NCBI GenBank assembly: GCA_964007475.1
Contig: OZ023275.1
Span: forward strand, 5,332,001-5,396,000
Source of the DNA: Hybos culiciformis
Taxonomy: Eukaryota > Arthropoda > Insecta > Diptera > Hybotidae
Direction: 5' to 3'
Length of the DNA stretch: 64,000 nucleotides
Shown here piece after piece: positions 13,500 to 26,000 of this stretch. The notes under the pieces were generated by a model. The model did no database searches. It was not told where the DNA came from and was given only the letters and a program-made list of their open reading frames with translations. Position 1 is the stretch's first letter; each line of letters begins with the position of its first letter. The position numbers and the translations under genes are program-made.

Positions 13500-14400
13500 A
13501 ATTGATCTCACTAAATAATATATGAAGTTGGTACAAATTTAAGTAACCCTGAGAAAAGTTTATATAAAAGTAAGAGCTTGCTCCCGGTGTTCTCATGTGT
13601 TTGTATAAAAAACAAATATGACATTTACTTGAGCCCAAAGTTTTAGTGCATTTTTGAGTTTTTATCCGTTTAAGTTTAAATGACAAAAAAAATATGCGAT
13701 GATGAATGTGGCGTCTCCAATTTATTATTTTTTTTTATGTAATTTAATCTCATAAATGCTTTTTTAATTTTTTTTTTCTGCCTTTTGATGAATGAACATT
13801 TTTTAAAAGGTATTCAAATGTATTAATATCTTTTGTATGTAAACATAAGAAAAAGAAGGCTCAGAGAGATTCAGATAGTGATCGTTATTTTTGTTTTTTT
13901 TTTTTCAACAAAAAAAAAATTATTTGAAAAATGAGGTCATCCATGTGCCGAAGTCTCTTTTCACATTCAAAATTAAATATAATATGTAAAGAAAATTGTG
14001 AATTTATTTTTTATGTAAATTAAAGATTTTAAGATTTTAATATAAGATTACACTATAGAGTGTAAGTTTTCGAATTAACTTATTTCGATTTAAAATACGA
14101 TTGTGTAGTAGTGTAGACTGCAGATTGAAGTAATTAATCGGTTTATTTTTTTAATGCATATCTTACAATTTTGAAGGTAAAATCGACAATAATTTTTTCA
14201 AAAATTATTCTAATCTATGTATTGTACCTACATTACATATTATATATACATTTACTATATATGATATGTATGTTAAAGTAAAAATGAACAAGACTTAGAG
14301 AAAAATCATGGGGATAATTATGAATTTCGATATTGCTTAAAAAATTTGTAAATTTTTACATCACTTATCGTAAGTTATTTATTGCCAACGATAAGTTTTG

Positions 14401-14555
14401 TCGGCCGTCATGGTGTAGTGGTATTGCCATTATTCTACGGCGTGTTCGGTCGTGGGTTCGATTCCCACCTCGGGCTGGAATTTGTGTCAATTTTTCAATT
14501 TGTCTCACTTAAATTAAGTGTTTGTGTTGTTGTTTTTTTTTTTTTTTTTTTTTTT
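14401..14555 (+). mobile_element. tRNA-derived SINE
   Basis: The sequence has an RNA polymerase III A box (TGGTGTAGTGG, 14,411-14,421) and B box (GGTTCGATTCC, 14,455-14,465). The latter lies inside a perfect five-pair T arm (GTGGG and CCCAC around TTCGATT). A non-tRNA tail of about 65 bases follows and ends in a T run at 14,532-14,555, a pol III terminator. The 5' end does not pair with the expected 3' acceptor strand, so it is not a functional tRNA. The D-arm side resembles Gln/Glu tRNAs. A degraded relative lies near 22,826-22,892. Confidence 0.75.
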
Positions 14556-17500
14556 AAATGCTTTTTTGAAAAATGTAAATTTTCACATTTGTTTTTCAAA
14601 TAAAATGTAAAACTATTAAAAATATACCTCGCAACATCATCATATTAAAAAAAATTTTTTTTATTATGAGTCCGTGGTGTTAAGTTTTATTTAAATAATT
14701 TTTCTTGTTTTTTTTAATGTGAAACTCTAAAAATTTTATGAAATTATTACTCGCTTATAGGGTTTTTGTTTTGCTTGTACTATCGACATTTATTCATAAA
14801 AAACCCCAAGACTTGAATTTAAAATTTGACTGGCAGCTAGACAAATTTTTTATACTATTTGCTTTTTCGAATAAAATCCTAAATATTTCGATCCTTAAAA
14901 AAAATTTGTCGTTGTTTTCTGATTAGAAACTATTTAGTTATTTAACAATTTAAAAAAAAATATAATCATAATTTTTTAGAACTCAAAATTAGCAATCTCA
15001 CGATTTTCAATGACATTATTCTGTACGGCAATTACCATATTTTTTTTAATAAGTAAAAAAAGTTAATAAATTTTAATTAAAATTTTGTGAGAAAAACAAT
15101 AAAATTGTAATAAGAACTTGAAATGAAAATTATTTTTATAAATGTTTCAAGTTTTTGTTTTTAATAATTTAAAATATGCATGTAGAAGAATTATTTTTGT
15201 TTTATAAAATATGAATATTGAATTTTATTATTATTTTTCTTTTATTTTGTATTTTATATTAAAGTAACACTTACTTGTTACATTATATTTGAATGAATGA
15301 AAGTAGGGGAACGAACCACTCTGTCATAATAATTGTAGTTTAGAAAATTTAAACAAAAAATTTAATTACTAATTACATTTTTTCTTTGATCTAAGTATAA
15401 TCTTACATTGTTATGATTTATTTTTGTTGTTTAATTTTTCTAAATCTAAACATACATTAAATTTACTATTTTCACATCAAATATTAAAAAGAAACCATTT
15501 TAGTAAAATATTTACATCAATAATTTTATCACTGACTTGGTGTAAATTAATAAGTTATTTAAATTTTTCTGAAGCAGCCATATCGATAGAATATACAGTT
15601 TTGTAAATAATTCACACTGAAATACTGATGATTCGAAATATTACGCTTTCTGAATTCGTCAAATTCAAGAGATATTCAGTACTTTAGTTAAATTTTAATT
15701 TACGAAAAATGGGACGGGCGTTGGACAAAATTAAGAAAATATTAATTCAATGAATACGAAAAAGTCAAAATATTATTTCAAAATTAATAATTTTTTACTT
15801 GTTAAGCAGTAATTTCTTCTTTCTATGGAGAAAATGTGTATTACAAATTTAAATACAAATTTAAATACAAATACAAATACAAATTTAAATAAAATGGAAA
15901 TGCTACACGTATTTTTCTATAACTAATTTTTTTATATAAGTATCTAATTATATATTTTTTGGGCGAAATGGAAATTTTACTTTATTTAGAACAGTTTAGT
16001 AGACAGTATTTCAAAGCGTAGCAGAGAACATTGGATTTATTAAGAAAATTGTTAAATCTAAAAAATCGAAATTCGATTCTACTTTATTATATTCGAATTA
16101 ATTTTTTCATATGAATAAAAATAAAAATAATTTTATAATTTATAATTAAAGAGAAATATCTAATAAAAAAAAAATTTTCTATGTTAATAAAAAAAAAAGC
16201 TTGAACACACAAAATTCTTAAATAGTAAATCAAGTTTTCATTTTGTCTGGTAAATTGACACAATTGTACTTTTATGGTAGCATTATTATTAAATTGTCAT
16301 TTTTTATTTTACTTGAAATTATTATGTTTTTTCTTTACATTTTAATAAATAAAATTGCATTAATATAAAAAAAATTGTTTTGCATGATCATCTTCCACTG
16401 AAACGGTCAAATTAGTCATGTCTAAGAAAAAAATTTTTGGGTCATTTTTATTCAAACATTTAGAGTTAGTTATCCTTATCACTTACTATAATGTCTTTCA
16501 TAAAATGACAATTGTTAGATAATATATTATTTTAGTATTGTCAGCTAATTTTTTATATTAATGTTATTAAAGTATTATATAGATATAGACCTAATCGAAA
16601 ATGAAACTAATTATGTCAAAACGCAAACAGTCACGTTTATTTGATCAAAATCAATATAAATTCATGAAATTTTATTAAAGCAAAGACAGAGAATGCTTCC
16701 GCCAATCCGGGACGTTTGCTCTCTACAAAAAATTCATTAATACACTAATTTAATGTTTATTCCCATTAACATTCAAAACACAAATTATAAGATTAATTAA
16801 ATTTCAATATACCGTATATTAATAAACATATAAGTAATTCCTTTTTTTAAACAGCCAGACATAAAATAATTTATCATTAAAATAAAACCATTACTACAAG
16901 ATTAATTGTTGTCTGCGATAAAATAAAATAAAAGTTAAAAACAAGAACAAAATAAAAATAATTACAATCGTTTACATAATTTTTTCACAAAATTCAATTT
17001 CAACGTTTAGAATAGACTTTCGTCCGCAATGTTTGTATTTAAATTCAGTGAAAAAAAATGTATATTTAAAATTCAATTTTGAAACTTCCATTATCAAACG
17101 GCATTATTATTAAAAAAAATATAAAATTAAGATCCCAAGCTGCAAAAAAATGTTGTAATCTAAACAAAATCACTGAAACCAAAACTATTTTCTTCAGCAT
17201 CTTTGCAAGTATAAATGTTAATAAATTTTTTAATATACATACATATATCCTTTTTGAAAAAATGATTAATGTAAATATATTATAGGATAATAAATTTAAG
17301 TAGAATATAATTTATTTTAAATTTATACCAGAAAATAACATTAATTAATTAAAATGATTACAAAATTGAACATATCTCTTAAAATTTTTATTTAAACAAA
17401 TGTTATATGAATGGGTAAAAAAATAATTTTATGGGGGAAATTTATTTTTTTTTGCAATTTACGTATTTTTTTTTTTTGCACAGAAAATGAATTATAAATA

Positions 17501-18533
17501 ACTTTTAAGGCCTTTAGCAAATAACTTTCACTTCTACATTATTCTTGACTTTTTTTTTTTCTTTATCCTTAACATAAATATGTTTTTCCAGTACATTTTT
17601 GAAAAGGCAAAAAAAAATGTTTACCTATATGCGAGCCTATATGCTGCACATATGTACATACGATACGTTCGTATAAGTAAACTTAGCTATGTAATATATA
17701 TTGTATGTTGGAAACAGTTTTGTTTATGTACAAAAGAATATTATTTATAATCTGAAAATGATAAATATAAATCTTTAAATGTACCTGCATTAACGTTAGC
17801 TGAAAAAGTTTATATTTTTACTTTCGTTCAATAAATTAAATTGTGTACCTAGATAAGTCGATAGATATAATGAATTTATATAAAACAAATAAATATATAT
17901 AGGTATATATATAAATCTATACTTACACCAAAATAGTTGGATAAATTTATAATTCGGACTTAAAATTGACAATTTGAAAATATATATTAAGTAGTTTGGG
18001 AAATTTTATTCAGTCTCGATGGTTTAATTAATGTTAAAAAAAATTTAACAGACAATTTTGAATAAATTTTTACATTCATTCAAACTTAAAAAATTTTTAT
18101 TTTTTTATTTACATTTAGACGTAGGTATTATAGTATAGTTTTTGAAGAAATTATGATAGAGTAATTAAAATTTATTTTAATTAAAAATTTATGTAACTTC
18201 AAAATATGATTTCATAATCATAGTGTTATAACATTCATATAATTATTTTCCCAATATATTGGTATGTCCAGCATTGTAATGATTGGGTAATGATGACTAT
18301 TAAAAGAATAGATTTTGCATAAATGTAATACGTTATATGGCATATGATTTAATCTAAAGATTTTGTCTTTTTAATGATAAAAATTTAATAGTATATACAC
18401 ATATTAACAATCATATCTCTTTTCAAACTTATAATAATGAAAAGCTAATAAAATTCAGATTTGGAGAATAAAAAATTTATTGCTTTTAACTTTAACAAAC
18501 TTTATGCAATAATAAAAATCTCATTAATTTATT
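14556..18533. other. gene-free AT-rich stretch
   Basis: No exon is recognised. A short tandem array of ACAAATTTAAAT and ACAAAT units lies at about 15,842-15,893. The small ORFs here have no protein-like composition. Confidence 0.55.
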
Positions 18534-18541
18534 ATGTACAT

Positions 18542-18907
18542 CAGCCATGCACAACCTTTTCAACGCTGTGGGCCGCATTAGCAAATTAATAATTGAATGT
18601 GGGCGACAGGACAATTACAAAAAATGTTGGGTTTGCATGGCATACTGAGATTCATTTTTTAAGTAATAACATAAAATATATCAAGCAATTAGAATTCATT
18701 TTTTATATATGCGGACATAAAAAAATCTCAACCAGTAATTACTTTTTTAGTGTCGTTTCATTTCATATCGGATTATTTTCTTATGCATTTCAATATAATT
18801 GCATAATTTCACAATTAGTATATAGTATAAATTAGTATATAGTATAAATTAGGGCCGCAGCAAATATATAATCGGGCCGCATGCGGCCCGCGGGTTGTGC
18901 ATGGCTG
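18542..18907. mobile_element. hAT-type MITE, 366 bp
   Basis: The element is flanked by an exact 8-bp target-site duplication, ATGTACAT (18,534-18,541 and 18,908-18,915). Its termini are a perfect inverted repeat beginning CAGCCATGCACAACC. Next to the termini lie GC-rich GGGCCGCA motifs on both sides, and near the right end there is a palindrome GCGGGCCGCATGCGGCCCG-like cluster. CAG-starting termini and an 8-bp duplication are diagnostic of the hAT superfamily. No transposase is present; the 80-codon ORF inside is not hAT-like. Confidence 0.93.
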
Positions 18908-19982
18908 ATGTACATCATTCAATGTATTTATTTATGTTACTACCACATTAAAACATATTACACACATATATATTTATGAATGTGTCTGCTGAAATAATAA
19001 AATAAAGAGGGCGACTAAAATCTCGAAAAGAACTTTTTGTCCTTGAATATTTTAATTTCTATCTGAATTTTCAATTTCATTTAAAAAAAAACATATTTTT
19101 ATCTTTCGTTTTTTTTTTTTTTTTATTATTTTTGCCTTATATAGTTCTTTATCGTTCGTTATGTTGTGTATGCATAAGTATACACATATAAATTGCCTTT
19201 TATACATACTTATAATATTTTTTCCGGCCGGTATTTTTATTTTATTATAAATATGTATATAATATATTAAGATAAAAATAACATTTTCAAGGGTTTTATT
19301 TACAACGAGCATAAAATACAAGCACAAAAATTCATAAAATAATGGAAAAGGAAAACGTTTTTTTATTTTTTTTTTGCTTGAAAATAAAAATTTATTTATA
19401 AAATAAACTTTTATATCTCCACTCTCTTTATACGGGAGTATGTAAAAATATTTCCAAATATAGTAGGTACATAGAAACTACATGACGATTCGAAAAGTGG
19501 TGGTAAAAAATTAAAAGCATATTATAATTTCCATCCAATATTTGAATAAATATTTTTTAATTTTCAAATCTTTTAATTTGTATACTTCCCGCTCCATAAA
19601 AGTTAATTATTGCCACCAAAATTAGATAGCATAGCATAGATACTAATAACATAACGCAATTTAGATATTTTAGTAAAAACTTCACTATACTTGTCTTGGC
19701 TGGAATTCAATTGAATACTATACGCAAACCATATATTGCTGCAAACTTTGATTTATCATTATTTATTTAAAAAAAAATTTGTGGTGGAGAAGTTTTAAGT
19801 TGGAAGTTATTATTTTTTTTCGTCTTTGTTGTTTTATTATAATGTTGATGACGAAAATATTAGCATTTCAATTTCCAACACCCTCCTTTTTTTTTATAAA
19901 TCACCATTTTTGGTATTAATTTTTTTTTCTTTTACCGTATGTAAAATAATGTTAAAACATAATTTGTTCGGGATATTCATGA

Positions 19983-20005
19983 TGACTCAATACTGTTGAG
20001 TCAGC
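19983..20005. promoter_or_regulatory. paired AP-1/Maf-like sites
   Basis: TGACTCA (19,983-19,989) is followed seven bases later by TGAGTCAGC (19,997-20,005). Together they form an inverted pair of bZIP core sites, the second with the GC extension typical of Maf/CncC elements. This is a motif match only, in a gene-free stretch 3 kb upstream of the first ciboulot coding exon. Confidence 0.25.
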
Positions 20006-21035
20006 TGTTTCTGGATGAATGTGGTTTTGGAATTTCCGTTGAAAACGTATATAGTACCTATACATATCGAATATAATTTTTTTTTAATATAACAAAAAGA
20101 TATATTTATTTCTTCTAATGGAACAATAGTTTCTCGGTTGATGGATACTGTGGTAATATAATGATAGAATTTATTTAACTATACATATACAAATGTATAT
20201 ATGACTTTTTTTCCATGTAAACAAAAAAATGTAATATACTTAAAATTGTGGAACCAAAAAAAAAACAACTTATACAAGGACAAAATACATCTGGGTTCTC
20301 TTTATATTTGGTATATAGTACTGGTACATAATTAAGTTATAGGGATAATAAAAAAATTGTTTTTTTTTAATGTTTTTGTTGTAAAAAATATTGATTTTCA
20401 CTTCCAGCATGTGCAGCAAAAGTTTATTGAACTTTTTTTTTTGCTTCAGGCAATGGGGAGCCCACTACTAAAATGTTTGTGCATTATTATATTTTTTTTT
20501 TTGTTTTATCAAAATTTTCAAATGAATAACCAGAAAAAAAGTTATAAAAAGAAATTTAAGATAATCATCAGAATTATTAAAACTTTTAGTTTTGTTGGTA
20601 GATAATAAAAGAAATTTGAAAAAAAGAAAATTGTAATTTAAAAGGATTAAATATTTGAAAATACATACATAAATAATACTTCTTGTCCTAGACAACTGAA
20701 ATTTTAATAAAATTAAATAAAATATTATTGTTGTAAATTGTTCTTTCTCCATAAGTGAAGAAAGAGTGTTTGATTTGGGCTTGCGAATTGAAGCAATTCC
20801 TCAAGATAACCTTCAATAATCATAACGAACAAAATATTATATCTACCTTTTGTCTTCAATTCTAGTTGTCCTAGTTTGTTGTTGATTCTTGTTACTTTTA
20901 TGAACTTTGGATTTTTTTTGTGTCGTGAAGCCTTATGTGTAAGGGTTACAATATTTCAAATTACATTTTATAATTTTTCAGTTATTTTATCTTTTTTCAA
21001 AATCTGTAAAAAATTTAATACTTTAAAATACTTAT

Positions 21036-21058
21036 TTAGTTTGTCGGCTCGCTGTCCT
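21036..21058 (+). promoter_or_regulatory. candidate untranslated first exon of ciboulot
   Basis: The only GC-balanced patch in this part, GTCGGCTCGCTGTCCT, ends in a consensus 5' splice site, CCT|GTAAGTTTT (21,058/21,059). It is preceded by TTTAGTTTG, which is initiator-like. The ciboulot start codon at 23,054 is preceded by a splice acceptor (ACTAG, exon from 23,030), so an upstream untranslated exon must exist. This is the nearest plausible one, but the assignment is an inference. Confidence 0.22.
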
Positions 21059-22825
21059 GTAAGTTTTAATGATATTGTCGCGAACATGTGATATGCTTGT
21101 TGTTTGTGTGTTGTTCACTTGAATTAAGTTTTTTTTAATTGTTTTTTTTCACCAGGCTTAGTTCTTCTACATTATTCGTTAATCGCCTTGTGTAGTTTTG
21201 AATAATTTCTGAAGGTTTGATTGGTCAAATAATAATAGCTTGTTAACTTTAATTTTCAGTAGAGATATAGATGAATAAAAATTTTATAATTACTTTTCGA
21301 ATAATTCTGTCCTTTTTTTTTGTATATTAATAAGAGTTTTTTTATTGAGCATTTCAATACCACCAAATACATTTTATTGAATCAACATAATTATCATAAT
21401 TTCTACAATTATTTTTAGTGTGCAAGTGTACAAAACACAAATCCAATTTAAATTTACATAAATAAACCATTATACATAGTGTTCCATCTGTCCATTAAAA
21501 AAATAAATAAAAGGATTTAAAATTTTCTGATTGATTTTAAATAAGAGAAATTGAAATGGGTTGACAATAATAAGGGTACATGATTAATTTTATTTTGAAA
21601 TATTAATCGGAAAAAAGAATTAAAGATTAACACTTTATTTTTAATTTGTTTGTTTTATTTCCGAAACATGTATACATGTAACATAGGTATATACATTAAA
21701 AATAAATACACAGAAATGCGAACGCAATAATAATATCTAAATTATGCTCAGCATCATCTATTCATAAAAATTTTTTTTAAAATGAATTGAATGAAAAATA
21801 GTTTTATTTCAATTTCTCATTGCAAATATATATGTATACGATAAATTGTGTCTATTCCAATTCTTTTTTTTTTTTGTGGTATTTGTTACACTCCTCATTG
21901 AACTAAAAATCATTTATAAATATCAAATTTTTATAAAAATTAAACCTGATTTCTTTTAACATCCGAAAAAAAAAACATAAGATTGTTGTAACTTTCTCTT
22001 GGATGTTAAGAAGGAAATCCAAATTAAAATATAAATAATTATAAAAGAAAAAAATTGTATTTTAAAGTTTAGATTTAAAAGTTATACTTAATACTTTTTT
22101 ATTTATATTCAAATTAGATAAAATGTGTAGGCAGATTAGATGGTCATTAAAAAAGTTTTTTTTTTTTTAAGTTTCAATGACGTTTAAATGAGACTTTCAG
22201 TGCTTTGAACTTGAACTTTTTTTTTCTTATTTGACTTTTGAATTCTGTTTATTTATTAACTCTAAATAATAAATGACTGAAAAACCAATTTCGTTACAGA
22301 CCATAAAGTTCTTTAACATTATCAATTAATAAAGTCTACCCTGATCTACCTATAGTATTTATTGATTCCAAAAATAAATCTTTTTGATTGAGTGCACATC
22401 TGCTTAATTTCAATATTTAATTTTTATTGAACCTCGTTCTTTAGTAAAATTTATGCCAGTTCTTCAGAAAATTTTTGTATTCTTATTTCTATTCCAATTT
22501 AAGCCAATAATACATATTATTTATGATAATACATACCTACCTATATATATATAATATATTATTTAATAATTTTTGCCAAAAAAATTTTAATTGCATTGGA
22601 CAAGAATGAAAATTTTAATTTATTTAAGTGGGACTATTGACCTTGACTTGTTCCATTAAAAATATTAAAAATATAAACTAAAAATATATATAAATAATAA
22701 AAAAAAAAATTATTTTTAGTTTTTCAATAATGTCGTCAATTAGTTTTGAGCACAGTAGAACAGAATTAATGAAATATAAATTTCAATTGACTTTATAGCT
22801 TAATTTTTTGGTCTAAATTTTCTTT

Positions 22826-22892
22826 ACGGTATTATTATTAATATTCTAAAACTGTATTTGATATTCTCACTTCGGCTTGGAATTTGTGTAAA
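22826..22892 (+). mobile_element. degraded tRNA-SINE fragment
   Basis: From about 22,860 the sequence TCTCACTTCGGCTTGGAATT matches the T arm and tail of the SINE at 14,401 (TCCCACCTCGGGCTGGAATT) with four differences, and the match continues as TTGTGT. The 5' part, GGTATTATTATTAATATTCT, resembles the anticodon half. The A and B boxes are mutated, so it should be inactive. Confidence 0.5.
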
Positions 22893-23053
22893 TATGGTCA
22901 TATGACTACTTTTTGGGTCGATATCAATGCTGTTATGATTGGGAAACGTTTTTTAAATTTTATTCAGTTTAAATCAAAATACATATTTAGATGTTTTAAT
23001 TTTTATTTAACTTCATTTGTTTTTACTAGATTATTACAAACAACATTAACATA

Positions 23054-26000
23054 ATGGCCGCTCCAGCATTAAAAGATTTGCCAAAAGTTAACATTGATTT
23101 AAAAAGTCAACTCGAAGGATTTAAACCAGACCAATTGAAAAATGCCAATACTGAAGAAAAAATAATTTTACCAACAGCTGAAGGTACATTTTGAATTCTT
23201 TTGATTTTATGAAATTATGTATTTAGAATTTTCAGGAACTCTCCCTAAATAGTTAACCTAACCTATCAAAATCAATTTGAATACTAGAAATTTTGAAGAC
23301 ATAACTATGTCTATAACTAAGTTAAGTTTTCTTGATTATTTTTTAGAAATTGCCCAAGAAAAACAACATTTGTCATTATTAAAAAATGTTGAAAATTTTG
23401 ATCAAAGCGAATTGAAACCTACCGAAACAAAAGTTAAAATGATTTTACCAACAGCTGCAGGTTATGTTTAATGAAAGACGGCTTCACATTGCTAAAATAA
23501 TTGCTTTGCTGAGTTACGTTTCGTTTTCTTTTCAGTTGTTCAAACTAATTGATTGAATACAGCATAAAATTTTGATTTATTTTTAACAATTTCTTAGAAT
23601 TAACGCAATTAAATTATTTTATTGCGCTTTTATTTAAAAAGTAAAAAGTTTTACATATGCATTTAGTTTAGTTCAAGTCTGAAAAATATCAAATAATTGA
23701 GAACTTTATTTTTAATTAGAATAGAGTCCTCGGAATATAGAACATGTCTAATTAAGCGTCAGAATACGGTGCTGAAAGTTCTGGTATTCTTTGTAATCTT
23801 TTCGAGTCGAATATAAAAGTTGTTTTTATATAAATAAATAGGGCTTGGAAGAATTTAGTTTGGATCAAAACATAAAGAAATTTTAATGTTTAAAAACTGT
23901 TGTACAAGATATTGTCCCAATGTGTATAAGTATATATTGCACTAATGTAAATTAAAAGCGTTATTATTTTTTTTCTGATAAACAATAATTTTGCGATCTT
24001 AACATGAATGAATTTTTTTACTCTACTAAATATTCATTTAAAAAAAAAAACTGTTTTATTATTTTTCATTCATAAATTTGATTATTTCAAGCTCCAATGA
24101 ATTTAACAAAAAATTATATATATCATCCAAATGAAAACCAGTATCCCATCACATCATCTTTCATTTTGTTTAAAATAAAATTACGGAATGAAATTTTTAG
24201 CCGCATAAAACAAAACAGAAAAAAAAAAAAGATGCAAATTGTTTGCAAGATTTTTGTGGATAAATAATATCAATTTTTGTAACTTTACATTTATATAAGT
24301 ACGTATTATGCTGCGCTGAAAAAAATGTAAAAGTACAAAAGAAACTATTAAACATGCACAATTGTATTTTCAAGTTCAATAAAAAAGAATTTAAGAAGAA
24401 AAAAAAAAAAAACAGAAAATTATCCTCATTGAAAGAACATAATAATATTGTAGAAAACATTATAATATAACCCATTATCGCTCCGCTCCAAGATATCACT
24501 CATTATCATTATTACTATATATTACGAAAAAAATAAAAATATTGCAATTTTGTACAATTTTCTAATAAATCTGAACTAGTCTGATTTTTATAATATTTGT
24601 ATTATGAACTATAAAAAACTAAAATAATTTATTAAACAAAATTTCAATATAATATATACCTACACAATTGAATAATAAAATTCTAGTGTGAATTTTTGCT
24701 TTAACATCACAAAAACTTTTATAATGAATATTGATTTTAATATTTAGATAATTTTTTTTGCTTATAGATGTTGCTGCTGAGAAAACGCAAAAAAATATTT
24801 TACAAGGAATTGAAGGATTTGATTCTTCAAAGCTAAAACACGCTGAAACTCAAGAAAAAAATCCGTTGCCTGACAAAGATGGTGAGTTTGAAACAGAAAA
24901 TTGTCGAATAAATTCCTGGGGTGGAATTATGTAACTTTGTCGTTTTTGTGACAATCGACAATTTCAAACACGATCAATTTGTATGGACAATGAAAATTAT
25001 TGCTTCGCGTATTTAATCATCATCATCTGTTGTATATTATATTTCTTTCTGGCAAAAAAAGAGTTTATTTCCTCTCTTTAAGAGAAAATATATACAAAGT
25101 AAAGCTTACTTCAAGAAAAGAAGAGTCCAAATTGTAAATGTGTGGGTTATAAAACTTAATAAAAACCTAAAATTTCAACCGATTTATAGAGTGAACTTTG
25201 ATTTATAAAATATTTAAAAAAATGTAAGCGCGGAGAAAAAAAAAATATGTACCTACTTTTTTTGAATTTAATAGACAATTGTCGAAAAAAAGTTTAGCTT
25301 CACATAACTGAAATTATAGAGAATTGTCTATCAAATAAAAACGACAGCTATTTTTTGGTCGTCAATTTTAAAACAATAAATTAATAAATCAAAATTTTTT
25401 TTTTATAAAATGTCAATTTACTTTTATTCAACAAATGATTTTATTTCGTAACCATTGATAAGGATTACGTTTTTTTTTTTGTTTTTTTTTAATTATTTCC
25501 ATTTCGTCGAAGGTTCAAACTGTTGTTGAATAAAGAATAAACATCTATAAGCATCTTAAAAAAATAAAACGTTTTATTTTTGAAGTGAATTAAAAACTTC
25601 AATAATAAGAAAGTCTAGATATTTGGCCATTAATTTCTAAATTATAAATTAACAAAAACTACAATGTATCATTTTAAAATTTTGATTTACGATTTTATGA
25701 ATTGTAGGAGGTGAGAAGGGCTAATATTTAATCCTTGAATGGCAGTTTTCAAGATGCCTTATTGAATGTTATTTATTATAGAATTTTTTTATTTTTGGGC
25801 CATTTGATAGTTTAATATTTTTATCTGATTGACCATTATTGAAAGAAAATACTTGGTTTATTTATAAAAATAATTAAAATAAATTGTTTATTCTTAAACA
25901 ATTGTTTTATAGTTATAATTTATTCTCTAATTAAAATTTAATTTTTTAAACGCTTAAAATCATTTAAATTAGTTATGGCTCCTAAAACCTAAATTTTTAT

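Larger units (their letters stand above)
18916..22825. other. gene-free stretch upstream of ciboulot
   Basis: No coding exon is recognised. It contains a pair of AP-1-like sites and one strong 5' splice-site sequence, both described separately. The many ORFs of 70-95 codons are Phe/Lys/Asn-rich products of poly-T and poly-A DNA. Confidence 0.5.

Noticed and set aside
13237..13686. 149-codon minus-strand ORF
   Set aside because: It runs through the 223-bp palindromic MITE; its repeated Tyr/His/Asn segments come from the inverted repeats, and the rest is not protein-like.
14401..14480. functional tRNA gene
   Set aside because: The A and B boxes and T arm are good, but the acceptor strands do not pair and no sensible anticodon stem forms. 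A tail and T run follow, as in a SINE.
18593..18835. 80-codon ORF inside the hAT MITE
   Set aside because: Too short and without hAT dimerisation or DDE features; the element is only 366 bases.
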